Assembly: GCF_900156065.1 (NCBI RefSeq)
Contig: NZ_FTNF01000012.1
Span: 124,001 to 188,000, forward strand
DNA: 64,000 nucleotides
Source of the DNA: Micromonospora avicenniae
Lineage (GTDB): Bacteria; Actinomycetota; Actinomycetes; Mycobacteriales; Micromonosporaceae
Reading direction: 5' to 3'
Shown: positions 49,961-59,266 of the stretch, one piece after another
How positions within the stretch are numbered: the stretch's first letter is position 1
Layout of the letters: the number at the start of each line of letters is the position of its first letter
Notes under the pieces: generated by a model
Told to the model about the DNA's origin: nothing
Database searches by the model: none
What the model saw: the letters and a program-made list of their open reading frames with translations, nothing else
Translations under genes and position numbers: made by a program

Positions 49961-50734
49961 GTGCCGGAGCAACCCGAACCGTCCCAGACCCCCACCGTGG
50001 GCGGCGCCGACGCGGTCGCCCCCCGACCCCGGCCGTCGCGCCGGCCGGTGAAAGCGGTGCTCTTCGACTTCCACGGCACGCTCGCCCAGGTGGAGGAGCC
50101 TCTGGAATGGGTGCTCAAGGCCGCGGCGACGTGCGGGGTCACCCTCGACCGGGTGAAGGCCACCATCCTGGCCGACCGGCTGCTCACCGCCGGTAGGGCC
50201 GGCGGGCCGATGCCCGCCCGGGTGCCGCCCCGGCTGGCCGAGCACTGGTCCGCGCGGGACCTCTACCCCCACGCCCACCGGGCCGCGTACACCGGCCTGG
50301 CCGAGACGGTCGACGCCGGCATCGACGGGCTCGCCGACGCGCTCTACGAGCGGCTGCTCCTCTCCGAGGGCTGGGTGCCCTACCCGGACACCGCCCCGAC
50401 CATCGCCGCGCTGCGCGAGGCCGGGATCCGGGTGGCCGTGGTGAGCAACATCGGGTTCGACCTGCGGCCGCACTTCGACGCGTGGCAGCTCACCGAGCTG
50501 GTCGACGCGTTCGTGCTCTCGTACGAGGTGGGGCGCTGCAAGCCCGACCCCGGCATCTTCCTGCGTGCCTGCGGAATGCTCGGCGTCGACCCGGAGGAGA
50601 CGCTGATGGTCGGCGACTCACCCGCCGATGCGGGGGCCGCCGCCGCCGGCTGCGCCGTGCTGGTGCTGCCGGCCGCCGACCCGGGCCGGGAGAACGGTCT
50701 GGGCGCGGTCCTCGACATCGCCCTGCCGACCTGA
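49961..50734 (+). CDS. HAD-family hydrolase
   Basis: A 257-residue haloacid dehalogenase-type phosphatase. Motif I is VLFDFHGTLA at about residues 33-42; the first Asp is the nucleophile, but the second is His instead of the usual Asp (DFHGT rather than DxDGT), which may alter activity. Motif II is VVSNIGFD, motif III is the Lys in RCKPDPGIF and motif IV is LMVGDSPADAGAA. Start is GTG 49961 after a low-complexity N-terminal tail of about 30 residues. Divergent from helY. Substrate unknown. Confidence 0.9.
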   Translation: MPEQPEPSQTPTVGGADAVAPRPRPSRRPVKAVLFDFHGTLAQVEEPLEWVLKAAATCGVTLDRVKATILADRLLTAGRAGGPMPARVPPRLAEHWSARDLYPHAHRAAYTGLAETVDAGIDGLADALYERLLLSEGWVPYPDTAPTIAALREAGIRVAVVSNIGFDLRPHFDAWQLTELVDAFVLSYEVGRCKPDPGIFLRACGMLGVDPEETLMVGDSPADAGAAAAGCAVLVLPAADPGRENGLGAVLDIALPT

Positions 50735-50928
50735 CCTCGCCCCGCACGGGCTGCACGGCGAGCGTGGGCGGTACGACCGCCACGGGCGGCCGCGGGCGCG
50801 GCCCACACCGGCGAGATCGAAAGCCCCGGTGAACATCCGGCACGGCGGCAAGCCTCGCGACGAGGGCTGGCTCACCCCCGACGGAGGCGACATCCGCCCA
50901 GCTCGCGGCGGCCCCTAGCGTCACCGGC

Positions 50929-51840
50929 ATGACCGACACGCTGATCGCCGACCGGCCGGCGCCGGGTGCCGCACCGGCCCGCGGCACGAACGCGGGAGCG
51001 GTCGGCCTGGTGCTCGGCGGGGCGCTGTCGGTGCAGTTCGGCTCCGCGGTGGCCACCATGCTCTTTCCCCGTACGGGTGTGGCCGGCGCGGTCACCCTCC
51101 GGCTGGCAATCTCCGCCGTACTGCTGCTGGTCGTCTGCCGGCCACGGCTGCGCGGACACGACCGGGCGGATTTTCTGGCCGCCGGCACGTTCGGGCTGAT
51201 CCTCGCCGCGATGAACTCGATCTTCTACCAGGCCATCGAGCGGATCCCGCTCGGTCCGGCCGTCACCCTGGAGGTGCTCGGCCCGCTGGCGCTGTCGGTG
51301 TTCACCGCGCGACGGGCGGCGAGCTGGGTGTGCGCCGGAGTCGGCCTGGCCGGTGTCGCGCTGCTCGGCCGGGGCGGCTTCGACCGGCTCGACCCGCTCG
51401 GCGCGGCCCTCGCCCTGGTCGCGGGCGCGACCTGGGCGGCGTACATCGTGTTCAGCGCCCGGGTCGGAGCCCGCTTCCGGGGCGCCGACGGGCTGGCCGT
51501 CGCGCTAGTCGTCGCCGCGGTGCTGACCCTGCCGGCGGGGCTGGCGACCGCCGGCACGGTGCTGCTGGACCCGCCGGTCCTGGCCCTCGGGGTCGCGCTG
51601 GCGGCGCTCGCCTCCGGGGTGCCGTACACCCTCGAACTACTCGCGCTGCGGCGGCTGCCCACCGCCACGTTCGCGGTGCTCATGAGCCTCGGCCCGGCGG
51701 TCGCCGCGCTCGCCGGCTACCTGGTGCTCGGCCAGCAGCTGACCGTGCTGGAGGTGGTGGCGATCGCCCTGGTCATCGCGGCCAGTATCGGTGCGGTGCG
51801 GGTCAACGCAGCAACCGCAGGGCGCCCGGCACGGCGGTGA
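50929..51840 (+). CDS. EamA/DMT-type exporter
   Basis: A 303-residue ten-helix transporter of the drug/metabolite superfamily, with two EamA repeats; relatives export amino acids such as threonine and homoserine (RhtA). Visible are GLVLGGALSVQFGSAVATMLF, FGLILAAMNSIFYQAIERIPLGPAVTLEVLGPL (listed in part), LGAALALVAGATWAAYIVFS and LPTATFAVLMSLGPAVAALAGYLVLG. It converges on the diacylglycerol kinase gene, with 38 bases of overlap. Confidence 0.92.
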   Translation: MTDTLIADRPAPGAAPARGTNAGAVGLVLGGALSVQFGSAVATMLFPRTGVAGAVTLRLAISAVLLLVVCRPRLRGHDRADFLAAGTFGLILAAMNSIFYQAIERIPLGPAVTLEVLGPLALSVFTARRAASWVCAGVGLAGVALLGRGGFDRLDPLGAALALVAGATWAAYIVFSARVGARFRGADGLAVALVVAAVLTLPAGLATAGTVLLDPPVLALGVALAALASGVPYTLELLALRRLPTATFAVLMSLGPAVAALAGYLVLGQQLTVLEVVAIALVIAASIGAVRVNAATAGRPARR

Positions 51841-52729
51841 CGGTCACCGGCAGGTCCAGCGACCGCTCGCCGTCGGCGTACGTCGTGATGCCCTCCGCGG
51901 CCAGCTCCACCGTGCGTACCCGGTAGCTGCTCACCAGCGGGTGCCGCAGGTGGGTGCCCTGGTAGATGCTCGGCTTGACGCGGATCAGGGTGCGCCGGTC
52001 GAGCCGCCCACCGACGACCACGTCGAGCAGACCGTCGGCCGGGTCGGCGTCGGGGCAGATCCGCATCCCGCCGCCGTAGCTGGGGCAGTTGCCCACGGCC
52101 ACCAGCACCGCGTCCAGCTCGTATGGTTCGCCGTCGAGGCGCAGCTTGTACCGGCGCGGACGCAGCCGGGCCAGCTCGACCAGGATGGCCAGGTCGTACC
52201 GGCGGGGTCCGCGCGGCCACCGCATTCGGTTGGCCCGCTCGTTGACGATCGCGTCGAAGCCGGCGGCGAGCACCGCGCCGTACCAGCGCGGTGGCCCGGT
52301 GGGGCCGGTCAGGCGGGCCAGGTCGACCGGGCGGGAACGACCGTCGTGCAGCGCCCCGGCGATCACCTCGGCGGCGGCGAGCGGGTCGGTCGGGTAGCCG
52401 GTGTCGGTGGCGAAGTCGTTGCCGGTGCCGGCCGGGATCGGCCCGAACGGGATCGAGGTCCCGGCGACGGCCTGCAGAGCCCGGTGCACCGTGCCGTCGC
52501 CACCCACGGCCACCAGCGCGGCCACTCCCCCGGCGACCGCGGCATGGCAGACGGTCTCGGCCTGCTCGGCGCTGTGCGCCTCCAGCAGCCGTACCTCCCG
52601 GCCCGCGACCGCCAGCCGGGAGATCAGCGGTGCGAGCAGGCTGCGGTGCCGGCCCCGGCCGGCGGTCGGGTTCGCCAGCACCGCGACGGGACCGTCGGGA
52701 TCGACGGAGGGGTGATCGACCACGGTCAT
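51803..52729 (-). CDS. diacylglycerol/lipid kinase family protein
   Basis: A 308-residue DAGK-like lipid kinase, probably phosphorylating diacylglycerol or a related lipid with ATP. Catalytic domain signatures are VLANPTAGRGRHRSLL (about 16-31), VAVGGDGTVHRALQAV (about 75-90) and IPAGTGNDFA (about 99-108). The C-terminal half is the usual beta-sandwich (DGEPYELDAVLVAVGN). Start is ATG 52729, just upstream of the strong tatC terminator. Confidence 0.92.
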   Translation of the reverse strand: MTVVDHPSVDPDGPVAVLANPTAGRGRHRSLLAPLISRLAVAGREVRLLEAHSAEQAETVCHAAVAGGVAALVAVGGDGTVHRALQAVAGTSIPFGPIPAGTGNDFATDTGYPTDPLAAAEVIAGALHDGRSRPVDLARLTGPTGPPRWYGAVLAAGFDAIVNERANRMRWPRGPRRYDLAILVELARLRPRRYKLRLDGEPYELDAVLVAVGNCPSYGGGMRICPDADPADGLLDVVVGGRLDRRTLIRVKPSIYQGTHLRHPLVSSYRVRTVELAAEGITTYADGERSLDLPVTVTAVPGALRLLR

Positions 52730-52741
52730 GGCGAGCAACCT

Positions 52742-52790
52742 ACCGGTACGACGAACGCCGCCCGGTCCGGGCGGCGTTCGTCGTACCGGT
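52742..52790. terminator. 49-nt near-perfect palindrome downstream of tatC
   Basis: ACCGGTACGACGAACGCC starts a 24-base arm (52742-52765) whose reverse complement follows at 52767-52790 after one base (T52766). It lies 24 bases past the tatC stop and just upstream of the DAGK-like gene in the same direction, so it terminates tatC transcripts. Confidence 0.85.
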
Positions 52791-52813
52791 GTTCGTGGTG
52801 CGGGTGGTCCCGG

Positions 52814-53770
52814 TCAGGTCATGTCGTCGTAGCGGCGCTCGATCGGCGTGGGAGCGGTGATCGGTTCCGGCGCGTCGATCGGGCCGGCCGCCTCGACCCG
52901 CTGCCCGGCCTCGACCGGTTCCGGCGTCGTGTCGAGCGGCGACACCTCGTCGTCGCCGATGCCGGCGTAGATCTCCTTGCCCCGCCCGCGCCGCTTGTCG
53001 TTGAGGAACGCGACGCCCACCGCCACGAAGTAAAGCAGGGAGAGCGACGCCGCCAGCAACGTCATGCCGAACGGGCCCGGGTCGGGCGTGGCGATGGCCG
53101 CGAACGCGAACGAGATGAAGATGACCACTCGCCACCAGCTCAGCAGTCGTCGTGCGCTCGTCACCCCGGTGAAGTTGAGCATCAGCAGGATGAGCGGGAA
53201 CTCGAACGCCACGCCGAACAGCAGGATCATGTTCGTGATGAACGCGATGTAGGCGCTGACCTCGAACTGGTTCGACAGCCCGCCGACCCCGGAATCCATC
53301 AGGAAACCGAGCCCCTTATCCACCACCAGGTAGGCCAACACCGCCCCAGCCGCGAACAGCGGAGCGGCGATCGCCACGAAGACGTAGGCCCACTTGCGCT
53401 CGTGGCGGTGCAGACCCGGCGCGATGAACGCCCAGAGCTGGTAGAGCCAGACCGGCCCGCCGATGATCAGCCCGAGCCAGAGCGCGAGCTTGAGCTTCAG
53501 CACGAAGCCGGTCGTCGGCGCCAACGCCAGCAGGTCCTGGCAGTTCCCGAGCGCGTCGGTCGTACCGGGAAGCCGGCAGTAGGGCTGCTTGAGCAGCAGG
53601 AAGACCGGGTCGGCAAGCCAGAAGCCGACGATCAGACCGCCGACGACCGCCAGCGAGGCACGGAACAGGCGGGTTCGTAGTTCCCGGACGTGCTCGATGA
53701 GGCTCATCGAGCCGTCGGCGGCCCGCTCAAACTTGCTCGGGCCGCGCTTGCGCAGCGCGAAGGCCGCCAC
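52814..53770 (-). CDS. tatC: Sec-independent (Tat) translocase subunit TatC
   Basis: A 318-residue membrane protein, the receptor for twin-arginine signal peptides. Six helices are present, with SLIEHVRELRTRLFRASL at the N terminus (the conserved charged pair region), LWLGLIIGGPVWLYQLWAFIAPGLHRHERK for helix 2 and its loop (listed in part), and VAFEFPLILLMLNFTGV further on. The C-terminal 60 residues are a polar tail, longer than usual. GTG start at 53770. 18 bases from tatA, so co-transcribed. Confidence 0.96.
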   Translation of the reverse strand: MAAFALRKRGPSKFERAADGSMSLIEHVRELRTRLFRASLAVVGGLIVGFWLADPVFLLLKQPYCRLPGTTDALGNCQDLLALAPTTGFVLKLKLALWLGLIIGGPVWLYQLWAFIAPGLHRHERKWAYVFVAIAAPLFAAGAVLAYLVVDKGLGFLMDSGVGGLSNQFEVSAYIAFITNMILLFGVAFEFPLILLMLNFTGVTSARRLLSWWRVVIFISFAFAAIATPDPGPFGMTLLAASLSLLYFVAVGVAFLNDKRRGRGKEIYAGIGDDEVSPLDTTPEPVEAGQRVEAAGPIDAPEPITAPTPIERRYDDMT

Positions 53771-53788
53771 AGTCTTCGGGCCCCTCGA

Positions 53789-54079
53789 TCAGTTGTCGCG
53801 GACGCGCTGCACCGGGTCGACGACCGGCTGCTGCGGCGGGGCCTGGTACGTCGTCTGCTGCGGCTGCGCGCCCTGCGGCGGCAGCGGCTGGTAGCCGGCC
53901 TGCGCGTCGGCCTTCTCGGCCAGGTCGCGGTCGTCGTCCTGCAGGCTCTTGGTCTCGGCCTTGATGATCCGCAGCGAGCGGCCGAGCGAGCGGGCCGCGT
54001 CGGGGAGCCGCTTCGCGCCGAAGAGCAGGATCAGCACGACCACGAGGATGGCGATGTGCCACGGCTTGAGGGCACCCAT
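53789..54079 (-). CDS. tatA: Tat translocase pore subunit TatA
   Basis: A 96-residue Tat pore protein with one N-terminal membrane helix (WHIAILVVVLILLFGAKRLPD) that has the conserved FG-K hinge, an amphipathic helix (AARSLGRSLRIIKAET) and a Pro/Gln-rich polar tail. Start at 54079 follows GGAG at good spacing. It precedes tatC by 18 bases. Together they export folded proteins with RR signal peptides. Confidence 0.95.
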   Translation of the reverse strand: MGALKPWHIAILVVVLILLFGAKRLPDAARSLGRSLRIIKAETKSLQDDDRDLAEKADAQAGYQPLPPQGAQPQQTTYQAPPQQPVVDPVQRVRDN

Positions 54080-54338
54080 GGGAAGCTCCAGTCGCTTGTG
54101 GGACAGCAGGGGTGTGTCGGAGCCCATCGTACGTGCGTATCGGCCCGATGCCACCCGCCGGGGCGGAGGTGGTTCGTCCCGGCGGGTGAAGTGTTGACCA
54201 ACCCAGGATGTCCAGTCAACAGCCGGTGACCGATCCGTGCCGGAAGATCCATTCGGATCGCGCCGCGCGAGACACCGGCCGTGGCGTCGAGCGGGATCGG
54301 CGCGGCAACGGCTGGATCGCCCGCCCGGCGGAGGCCGC

Positions 54339-54587
54339 TCAGCCGTGCCGCTTCGCCTTGATCAGCTCGAGCCGCCGCTGGATGGTCGTGAGCTGCCCCT
54401 GCAGCGCCTCGGACCGGTGCTGCAGCGCCTGGGCGGCCCCGGCGAGCTCGAGGGCCTCGGCCTGCCGGCGCTGCAACTTCAGCGCCGCCCGGTGCAGCCC
54501 GGGCAGGCGGGACAGCACTCCCCGCACGGCCGTCGCGAACAGGACGAGGGTGGCCAGCACCACCGCGAGCACGATCCACCACAGCAC
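54339..54587 (-). CDS. small membrane-anchored coiled-coil protein
   Basis: An 82-residue hypothetical protein with an N-terminal membrane helix (WWIVLAVVLATLVLFATAV) and a helical, Gln/Leu-rich remainder that may form a short coiled coil (LQHRSEALQGQLTTIQRRLELIK). GTG start at 54587. It lies between pafC and tatA in the same direction. Orthologues in this position occur in related actinomycetes, but no function is known to me. Confidence 0.8.
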   Translation of the reverse strand: MLWWIVLAVVLATLVLFATAVRGVLSRLPGLHRAALKLQRRQAEALELAGAAQALQHRSEALQGQLTTIQRRLELIKAKRHG

Positions 54588-54597
54588 GGCGGTCAGC

Positions 54598-55638
54598 CTA
54601 CCGGGAGCCCGCGGTCATCGCCGGGTCGGCGGGGGCCGGTTCCGGGTCGCGTGGGGCCGTCGGCGTCGGCCGGGCGTACGCCTCCAGGGCCGCGCCCGCC
54701 GCCGCCCGCACCTGCTCGGCCAGTTCGGCGGGCGCGACCACTGTCACGTCCGGGCCGAGGCCGAGGACGAACCGGCGCGCCCAGCCCAGGTCGGTGACCC
54801 GCAGTGACACCAGCCACTGGTCGGCGTCACCGGGCCGGACGTCCTCGCACGGGTAGTACTCGGTGATCCACCGCTCGCCGCGACCGACCCGCAGCGTGAT
54901 CAGTGGCAGGTCGGGAGAGGGGCGGAACGCCCCGTCGCTGAGATCGTGCGGGCGGGCCTGCGGCGGCACGACCGCCGGCTCGTCCAGCTCGGTGACCGCG
55001 TCGATCCGATCGGCCCGGAACAACCGGACCGCCTCCGCCCGGCGGCACCACGCCTCCACGTACGCCCGGCCACCGACCATCAGCATGCGCAGCGGGTCGA
55101 TGGTGCGCTCGGTGGTCTCGTCGCGGGCCGCCGTGTAATAGGTGATCCGCAACGCCCGACCGCCCTCGACGGCCCCGCGCAGTGCCTCCACGTGCCTGAT
55201 GTCGGCGGGCAGCCGTACCTCCACCGGCGCGCCGACCAGGTCGCCGGCCGCGCTCTCGATCTTGGCGAGGGCGCGCTCCACCGCCTCCCGGTTGGTCACC
55301 CCGGGCGTCTCGGCGAGCATCCGCAGGGCCACCACCAGCGCGAGCGCCTCGTCCGGGGTGAGACGCAGTGGGCGGTCGATGCCGGCGTCGTAGGTGATGG
55401 TCACCCGGTCGCCGTCGAAGGCCATGTCGATCAGGTCGCCCGGCCCGTACCCGGGCAGCCCGCACACCCAGAGCAGTTCCAGGTCCTCGCGCAACTGCCG
55501 CTCGGTGACGCCCAGGTCCCCGGCGGCCTCGGCGAGCTCGATGCCCGGGCGGGCCAGCAGGTAGGGCACCAGGTTGAGCAGCCGAGCCAGCCGGTCGGCG
55601 GAGGCTCTCGAGCCGCCCTTGGCGGCGGGTCGGGTCAT
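54598..55638 (-). CDS. pafC: WYL-domain DNA-damage regulator PafC
   Basis: A 346-residue regulator. The N-terminal winged helix-turn-helix is at about 14-60 (RLLNLVPYLLARPGIELAEAAGDLG listed in part), and the WYL domain is at about 150-220, followed by the WCX domain. With PafB it forms a heterodimer that activates the mycobacterial LexA-independent DNA-damage response. The start at 55638 overlaps the pafB stop by 4 bases. Confidence 0.95.
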   Translation of the reverse strand: MTRPAAKGGSRASADRLARLLNLVPYLLARPGIELAEAAGDLGVTERQLREDLELLWVCGLPGYGPGDLIDMAFDGDRVTITYDAGIDRPLRLTPDEALALVVALRMLAETPGVTNREAVERALAKIESAAGDLVGAPVEVRLPADIRHVEALRGAVEGGRALRITYYTAARDETTERTIDPLRMLMVGGRAYVEAWCRRAEAVRLFRADRIDAVTELDEPAVVPPQARPHDLSDGAFRPSPDLPLITLRVGRGERWITEYYPCEDVRPGDADQWLVSLRVTDLGWARRFVLGLGPDVTVVAPAELAEQVRAAAGAALEAYARPTPTAPRDPEPAPADPAMTAGSR

Positions 55639-56633
55639 CTGGTGCCTCCGGCGGTCGCCAGGTCGTCGTGCCGGGTCGCGATCTCCTTCAGCCGTTGGAT
55701 CACGGCTTCACGCACCTCGGGCGGGTCGAGCACACGTACGTCCGGGCCGTAGCCGACGAGATGGCCGGCGAGCGACTCCGGGTCGGCGTACGGCAGGACC
55801 AGCCGGTCCCCGTCCGGCCCGGTGACGATCTCCACCGCCCAGCGGCGCAGCCCGGCGGCCCGGCCCGACGCGGCGAGGACGGTGGCCCGCCCGGTCCGCT
55901 CCACCGGCCCGGACCAACGCGCGACGTGGCTGATCAGGTCGACCCCCGCCGGTGGCTCGTACGCCCCGGGCTCGCCGGTGACCCGCACCGAGCCAACCAC
56001 CCGGGAGAGCCGGAAGCAGCGGGTGGCGTCGCGATCCAGGTCGTGGCCGACCACGTACCAGCGGCCGCGCCAGCAGACCACGCCCCACGGTTCGAGCCGG
56101 CGACGGGTCGGCGCGTCCTGGTCGGGCACCCGGTAGTCGAAGCCGACCACCCGGCGGTCCCGGGCGGCGGCGGTCAGCGGAGCGAACGCCGGATCCACGG
56201 TCACCATCGGCTCCAGGCCGAGAGTGGCCTGCGGATCGACGTCCACCCCGGCGGCACGCAACTTCGCCAGCCCGGAGGACGCCGCCGCGGCGAGCCCCGC
56301 ATGCTGCCAGAGCCGTGCGGCGATGCCCACCGCGGCCGCCTCGTCCGGTTCGAGAGGGATGTCGGGCAGGGCGTACTCGCGGCGGGCGATGCGGTAGCCC
56401 GGTTCGGAGTCGAAGACGCTCGCGGTGCCGGTCTCCAACGGGACACCGAGTTCACGCAGCTCGGCCTTGTCCCGCTCGAACTTGCGCTGGAACGCCTCGT
56501 GGTCACGGGCGTCGTCCGGATCGTGTTCGTAGCCGGGCACGGTCGCGGCGATCTGCGCGGCGGTGAGGAACCGGCGCGTGGAGAGTAGACAGATCACCAG
56601 GTTGACCAGGCGTTCGGTACGGGTACGGGACAC
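55635..56633 (-). CDS. pafB: WYL-domain DNA-damage regulator PafB
   Basis: A 332-residue partner of PafC. Residues 1-75 are the winged helix (RLVNLVICLLSTRRFLTAAQIAATVPGY listed in part), the WYL module is at about 155-215 (RRLEPWGVVCWRGRWYVVGHD shows the W-x-W-Y core) and WCX follows. Ligand recognition is linked to single-stranded DNA. Coupled to pafC by a 4-base overlap. Divergent from the cation transporter gene, with 126 bases between. Confidence 0.95.
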   Translation of the reverse strand: MSRTRTERLVNLVICLLSTRRFLTAAQIAATVPGYEHDPDDARDHEAFQRKFERDKAELRELGVPLETGTASVFDSEPGYRIARREYALPDIPLEPDEAAAVGIAARLWQHAGLAAAASSGLAKLRAAGVDVDPQATLGLEPMVTVDPAFAPLTAAARDRRVVGFDYRVPDQDAPTRRRLEPWGVVCWRGRWYVVGHDLDRDATRCFRLSRVVGSVRVTGEPGAYEPPAGVDLISHVARWSGPVERTGRATVLAASGRAAGLRRWAVEIVTGPDGDRLVLPYADPESLAGHLVGYGPDVRVLDPPEVREAVIQRLKEIATRHDDLATAGGTR

Positions 56634-56759
56634 GCATAGACGCTAGCAGCCGACGCGACGCGGGCGCGCACCCACGCGGGCGCAACGTGTGATGAACGTC
56701 GGACCCTCGGGTACGGCTCCCGCGCGGCGGGCCCGAGGCGGGGGCCATAGGGTCGTCTC

Positions 56760-57761
56760 ATGGCACAACCGGAGGTCAAGACCGAGAGCGCCGGCACGGT
56801 CGTCGTGGCCGGTGCGGCGAACCTCGCCATCGCGGCCGCGAAGCTGGTCGCGGGCCTGATCTCCGGCTCCGCGGCGATGCTCTCCGAGGCCGCCCACTCG
56901 GTGGCCGACACCACCACCGAGGTACTGCTCTTCACGGCCCTGCGCCGCGGCGCGCGGCCGGCGGACGCCCGCCACCCCTTCGGCTACGGCAAGGAGAGCT
57001 ACGTCTGGGCCTTCTTCGCCGCCCTGTTCACCTTCGTCGGCGGCGCCGGCTTCGCGATCACGCACGGGATCACCACGATCCTCGTGCACGAACACAGCGG
57101 CAACTTCGTGATCTCGTACGTGGTGCTCGCGGTCTCCTTCGTCATCGAGGCGATCTCGCTGGCCCGGGCACTGCGTCAGGTGCGCCGCGAGTCCAGACGG
57201 TGGGGCACCACGCCACGCCGCTTCCTGCGGCTGACCGCCGACACCACCGTCAAGGCGGTCTTCCTCGAGGACAGCGCTGCGCTCATCGGGCTGCTCCTGG
57301 CCGGGTGCGGTGTCGCGCTCTCCGAGCTCACCGGCGACGAACTGTGGGACGGGATCGCCTCGGTGCTGATCGGCCTGCTGCTGCTGGTGGTGGCCGCCAT
57401 CCTGGCGTACAGCAACCTGTCGCTGCTGGTGGGACGCGCGGTTCCGGAACGTCTGCAGCACGAGATCGAGCGGTCCCTGGCCGGGCTTCCCGAGGTGGAC
57501 CGCGTCGGCATGCTCTTCACCATGCAGCTCGGTCCGGAGGACATCCTGGTCGCCGCCAAGGTCGACTTCCGCGACGACGCCACCGGCGCGGAAGTCGAGG
57601 CGAGCGCCGACGAGGCGGAGCGGCGACTGCGGGAACGCTATCCGGAGGTCCGGTACCTCTTCCTCGACCCGACCGACTCCATGCCCGGTGGCATCGCGCG
57701 GACGCCCGGGGAGCCGGAGCCCCCGATCGGGGACGGTCCGGTGGACCCCGGCCGGCGCTGA
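56760..57761 (+). CDS. cation diffusion facilitator (CDF) transporter
   Basis: A 333-residue metal-proton antiporter. Six helices are visible in residues about 14-225, with the histidine/aspartate motif SEAAHSVADTTTE at the first metal site (about 41-53) and HPFGYGKESY typical of CDFs after helix 2. The cytoplasmic C-terminal domain follows (LPEVDRVGMLFTMQLGPEDILVAAKVDF listed in part). Likely exports Zn, Fe or Mn. Divergent from pafB. Confidence 0.93.
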   Translation: MAQPEVKTESAGTVVVAGAANLAIAAAKLVAGLISGSAAMLSEAAHSVADTTTEVLLFTALRRGARPADARHPFGYGKESYVWAFFAALFTFVGGAGFAITHGITTILVHEHSGNFVISYVVLAVSFVIEAISLARALRQVRRESRRWGTTPRRFLRLTADTTVKAVFLEDSAALIGLLLAGCGVALSELTGDELWDGIASVLIGLLLLVVAAILAYSNLSLLVGRAVPERLQHEIERSLAGLPEVDRVGMLFTMQLGPEDILVAAKVDFRDDATGAEVEASADEAERRLRERYPEVRYLFLDPTDSMPGGIARTPGEPEPPIGDGPVDPGRR

Positions 57762-57869
57762 CCCGGCCCGGGCACACCAGCCGATCCCGTCGCCAGGTGG
57801 ACCCGGGCCGCGGCCGGCACGTGGACCCGGTGCCGGGGAGTCCGGAACGCGGACGCTAGCGTGCCCGTC

Positions 57870-58955
57870 ATGGTGCGATGGCGATCCGGGACGGTGGCGG
57901 CGCTGCGGCGGCAGTGGGCCGGGGCGGTGGAGCTGGACGTCACGCTCCCCGACGGCTCGCCCATGCGGGCCCTGGCCTACCCCCACCTGGTCGGCCACCC
58001 CGAGCCGGGCGACCGGGTGCTGCTCAACGCCGGCGCGCTGCTGATGGGACTCGGCACCGGCGGGTACGCCCTGGTGGTGGCGCTGCCGGACCGGTTGCCG
58101 CCGGACCCGCCGCAGGCCGTCGACACCCGCGACGCCGGCCACCTGGTGAAGGCCCGCTACACGCCGCTGCAGCCGATCCTGCTCGGCGTGGACGAGGAGG
58201 CCTCGCCGCACCGGGCGGTCCTGGAGACCGCCGAGGACCTGGGTGGCATGCCCGTGGTCACCGCAGACCTGCACTCGGCCCTGCCGGCGATCCTCGCCGG
58301 TGTCCGCGCCGACGCGCCCGACGCCCGGGTCGCGTACGTGCTCACCGACGGCGGAGCCCTTCCGGCCTGGTTCTCTCGCACCCTCGCCGGGCTGCGGGAC
58401 GAGCTGGCCGGCACGATCAGTGTCGGTCAGGCCTTCGGCGGCGACCTGGAGGCGAGCACGTTGCACAGCGGGCTGCTCGCCGCCCGGTACGTGCTCCACG
58501 CCGACGTGGCGGTCGTCTCGCAGGGTCCTGGCAACCTCGGCACCGGCACCCGGTGGGGGTTCTCCGGCGTCGCCGTCGGCGAGGCGGTCAACGCGATCGC
58601 GACGCTGGGCGGGCGCCCGGTCGGCTCGCTGCGCATCTCCGACGCCGACGCCCGCCCCCGGCACCGCGGCGTCTCCCACCACAGCCTCACCGCGTACGGC
58701 CGGGTGGCGCTGGCCCCGGCCGAGCTGGTGGTGCCCGACGGCCTGGACCCGGCGCTCGCCGCCGACGTCGACGCGGCGCTGGAACCGCTCGCCACCCGGC
58801 ATCGGATCGTCCGGGTACGCACCGACGGTCTCGACGCCGCGCTGCGGGCCGGCCCGGTACCACTGTCGACGATGGGACGGGGTCTGGACGCCGACCACGC
58901 GTACTTCCTCGCCGCTGCGGCCGCCGGCCGCCACGCCGCCAGCCTGCTCGACTGA
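57870..58955 (+). CDS. DUF3866 family protein
   Basis: A 361-residue protein of DUF3866, a family found in actinobacteria and Firmicutes with no known activity. VELDVTLPDGSPMRALAYPHLVGHPEPGDRVLLN (listed in part) near the N terminus and YTPLQPILLGVDEEASPHR are the conserved blocks, followed by GGMPVVTADLHSALPAI and VVSQGPGNLGTGTRWGF. These suggest a nucleotide- or metal-binding enzyme, without proof. The ATG at 57870 is preferred over the GTG at 57861. Confidence 0.9.
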   Translation: MVRWRSGTVAALRRQWAGAVELDVTLPDGSPMRALAYPHLVGHPEPGDRVLLNAGALLMGLGTGGYALVVALPDRLPPDPPQAVDTRDAGHLVKARYTPLQPILLGVDEEASPHRAVLETAEDLGGMPVVTADLHSALPAILAGVRADAPDARVAYVLTDGGALPAWFSRTLAGLRDELAGTISVGQAFGGDLEASTLHSGLLAARYVLHADVAVVSQGPGNLGTGTRWGFSGVAVGEAVNAIATLGGRPVGSLRISDADARPRHRGVSHHSLTAYGRVALAPAELVVPDGLDPALAADVDAALEPLATRHRIVRVRTDGLDAALRAGPVPLSTMGRGLDADHAYFLAAAAAGRHAASLLD

Positions 58956-59005
58956 CCTTCCTTCGTCAGCGGACGACGGGCCGCTCGTCCCGGGGGTGTC
59001 GGACG

Positions 59006-59212
59006 TCAGGCGAGGTAGATCAGGGCGAGCCAGCCGCCCACGATCAGCACCAGCGCGAGCGCCAGCACCCAGGTGGGCACCGTGTACTCACCGCGCCGGT
59101 TCCGTTCGATCTCGGCGCGGATCTTCGCCCGGCGGCGCTCGACCCAGTTCTGGCGCTGTCGACCGCTCTCGGTGGGCTCTCGGCCCGACTGCGGGCCCGG
59201 GGATGTCGTCAT
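59006..59212 (-). CDS. small single-pass membrane protein
   Basis: A 68-residue protein: about 45 charged residues (NWVERRRAKIRAEIERNRRG), then one C-terminal membrane helix (TWVLALALVLIVGGWLALIYL). It resembles tail-anchored actinobacterial proteins of unknown role. It follows pafA by about 100 bases, beyond a terminator, so it is probably transcribed on its own. Confidence 0.8.
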   Translation of the reverse strand: MTTSPGPQSGREPTESGRQRQNWVERRRAKIRAEIERNRRGEYTVPTWVLALALVLIVGGWLALIYLA

Positions 59213-59266
59213 GGCCCGGCCAGCCTACCGGGACGGCCGATCCGTGCGGCACACCACCACCCACCC

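Noticed and set aside
46768..50196. 1142-residue plus-strand frame antisense to helY
   Set aside because: Composition is that of an antisense shadow; helY has all helicase motifs.
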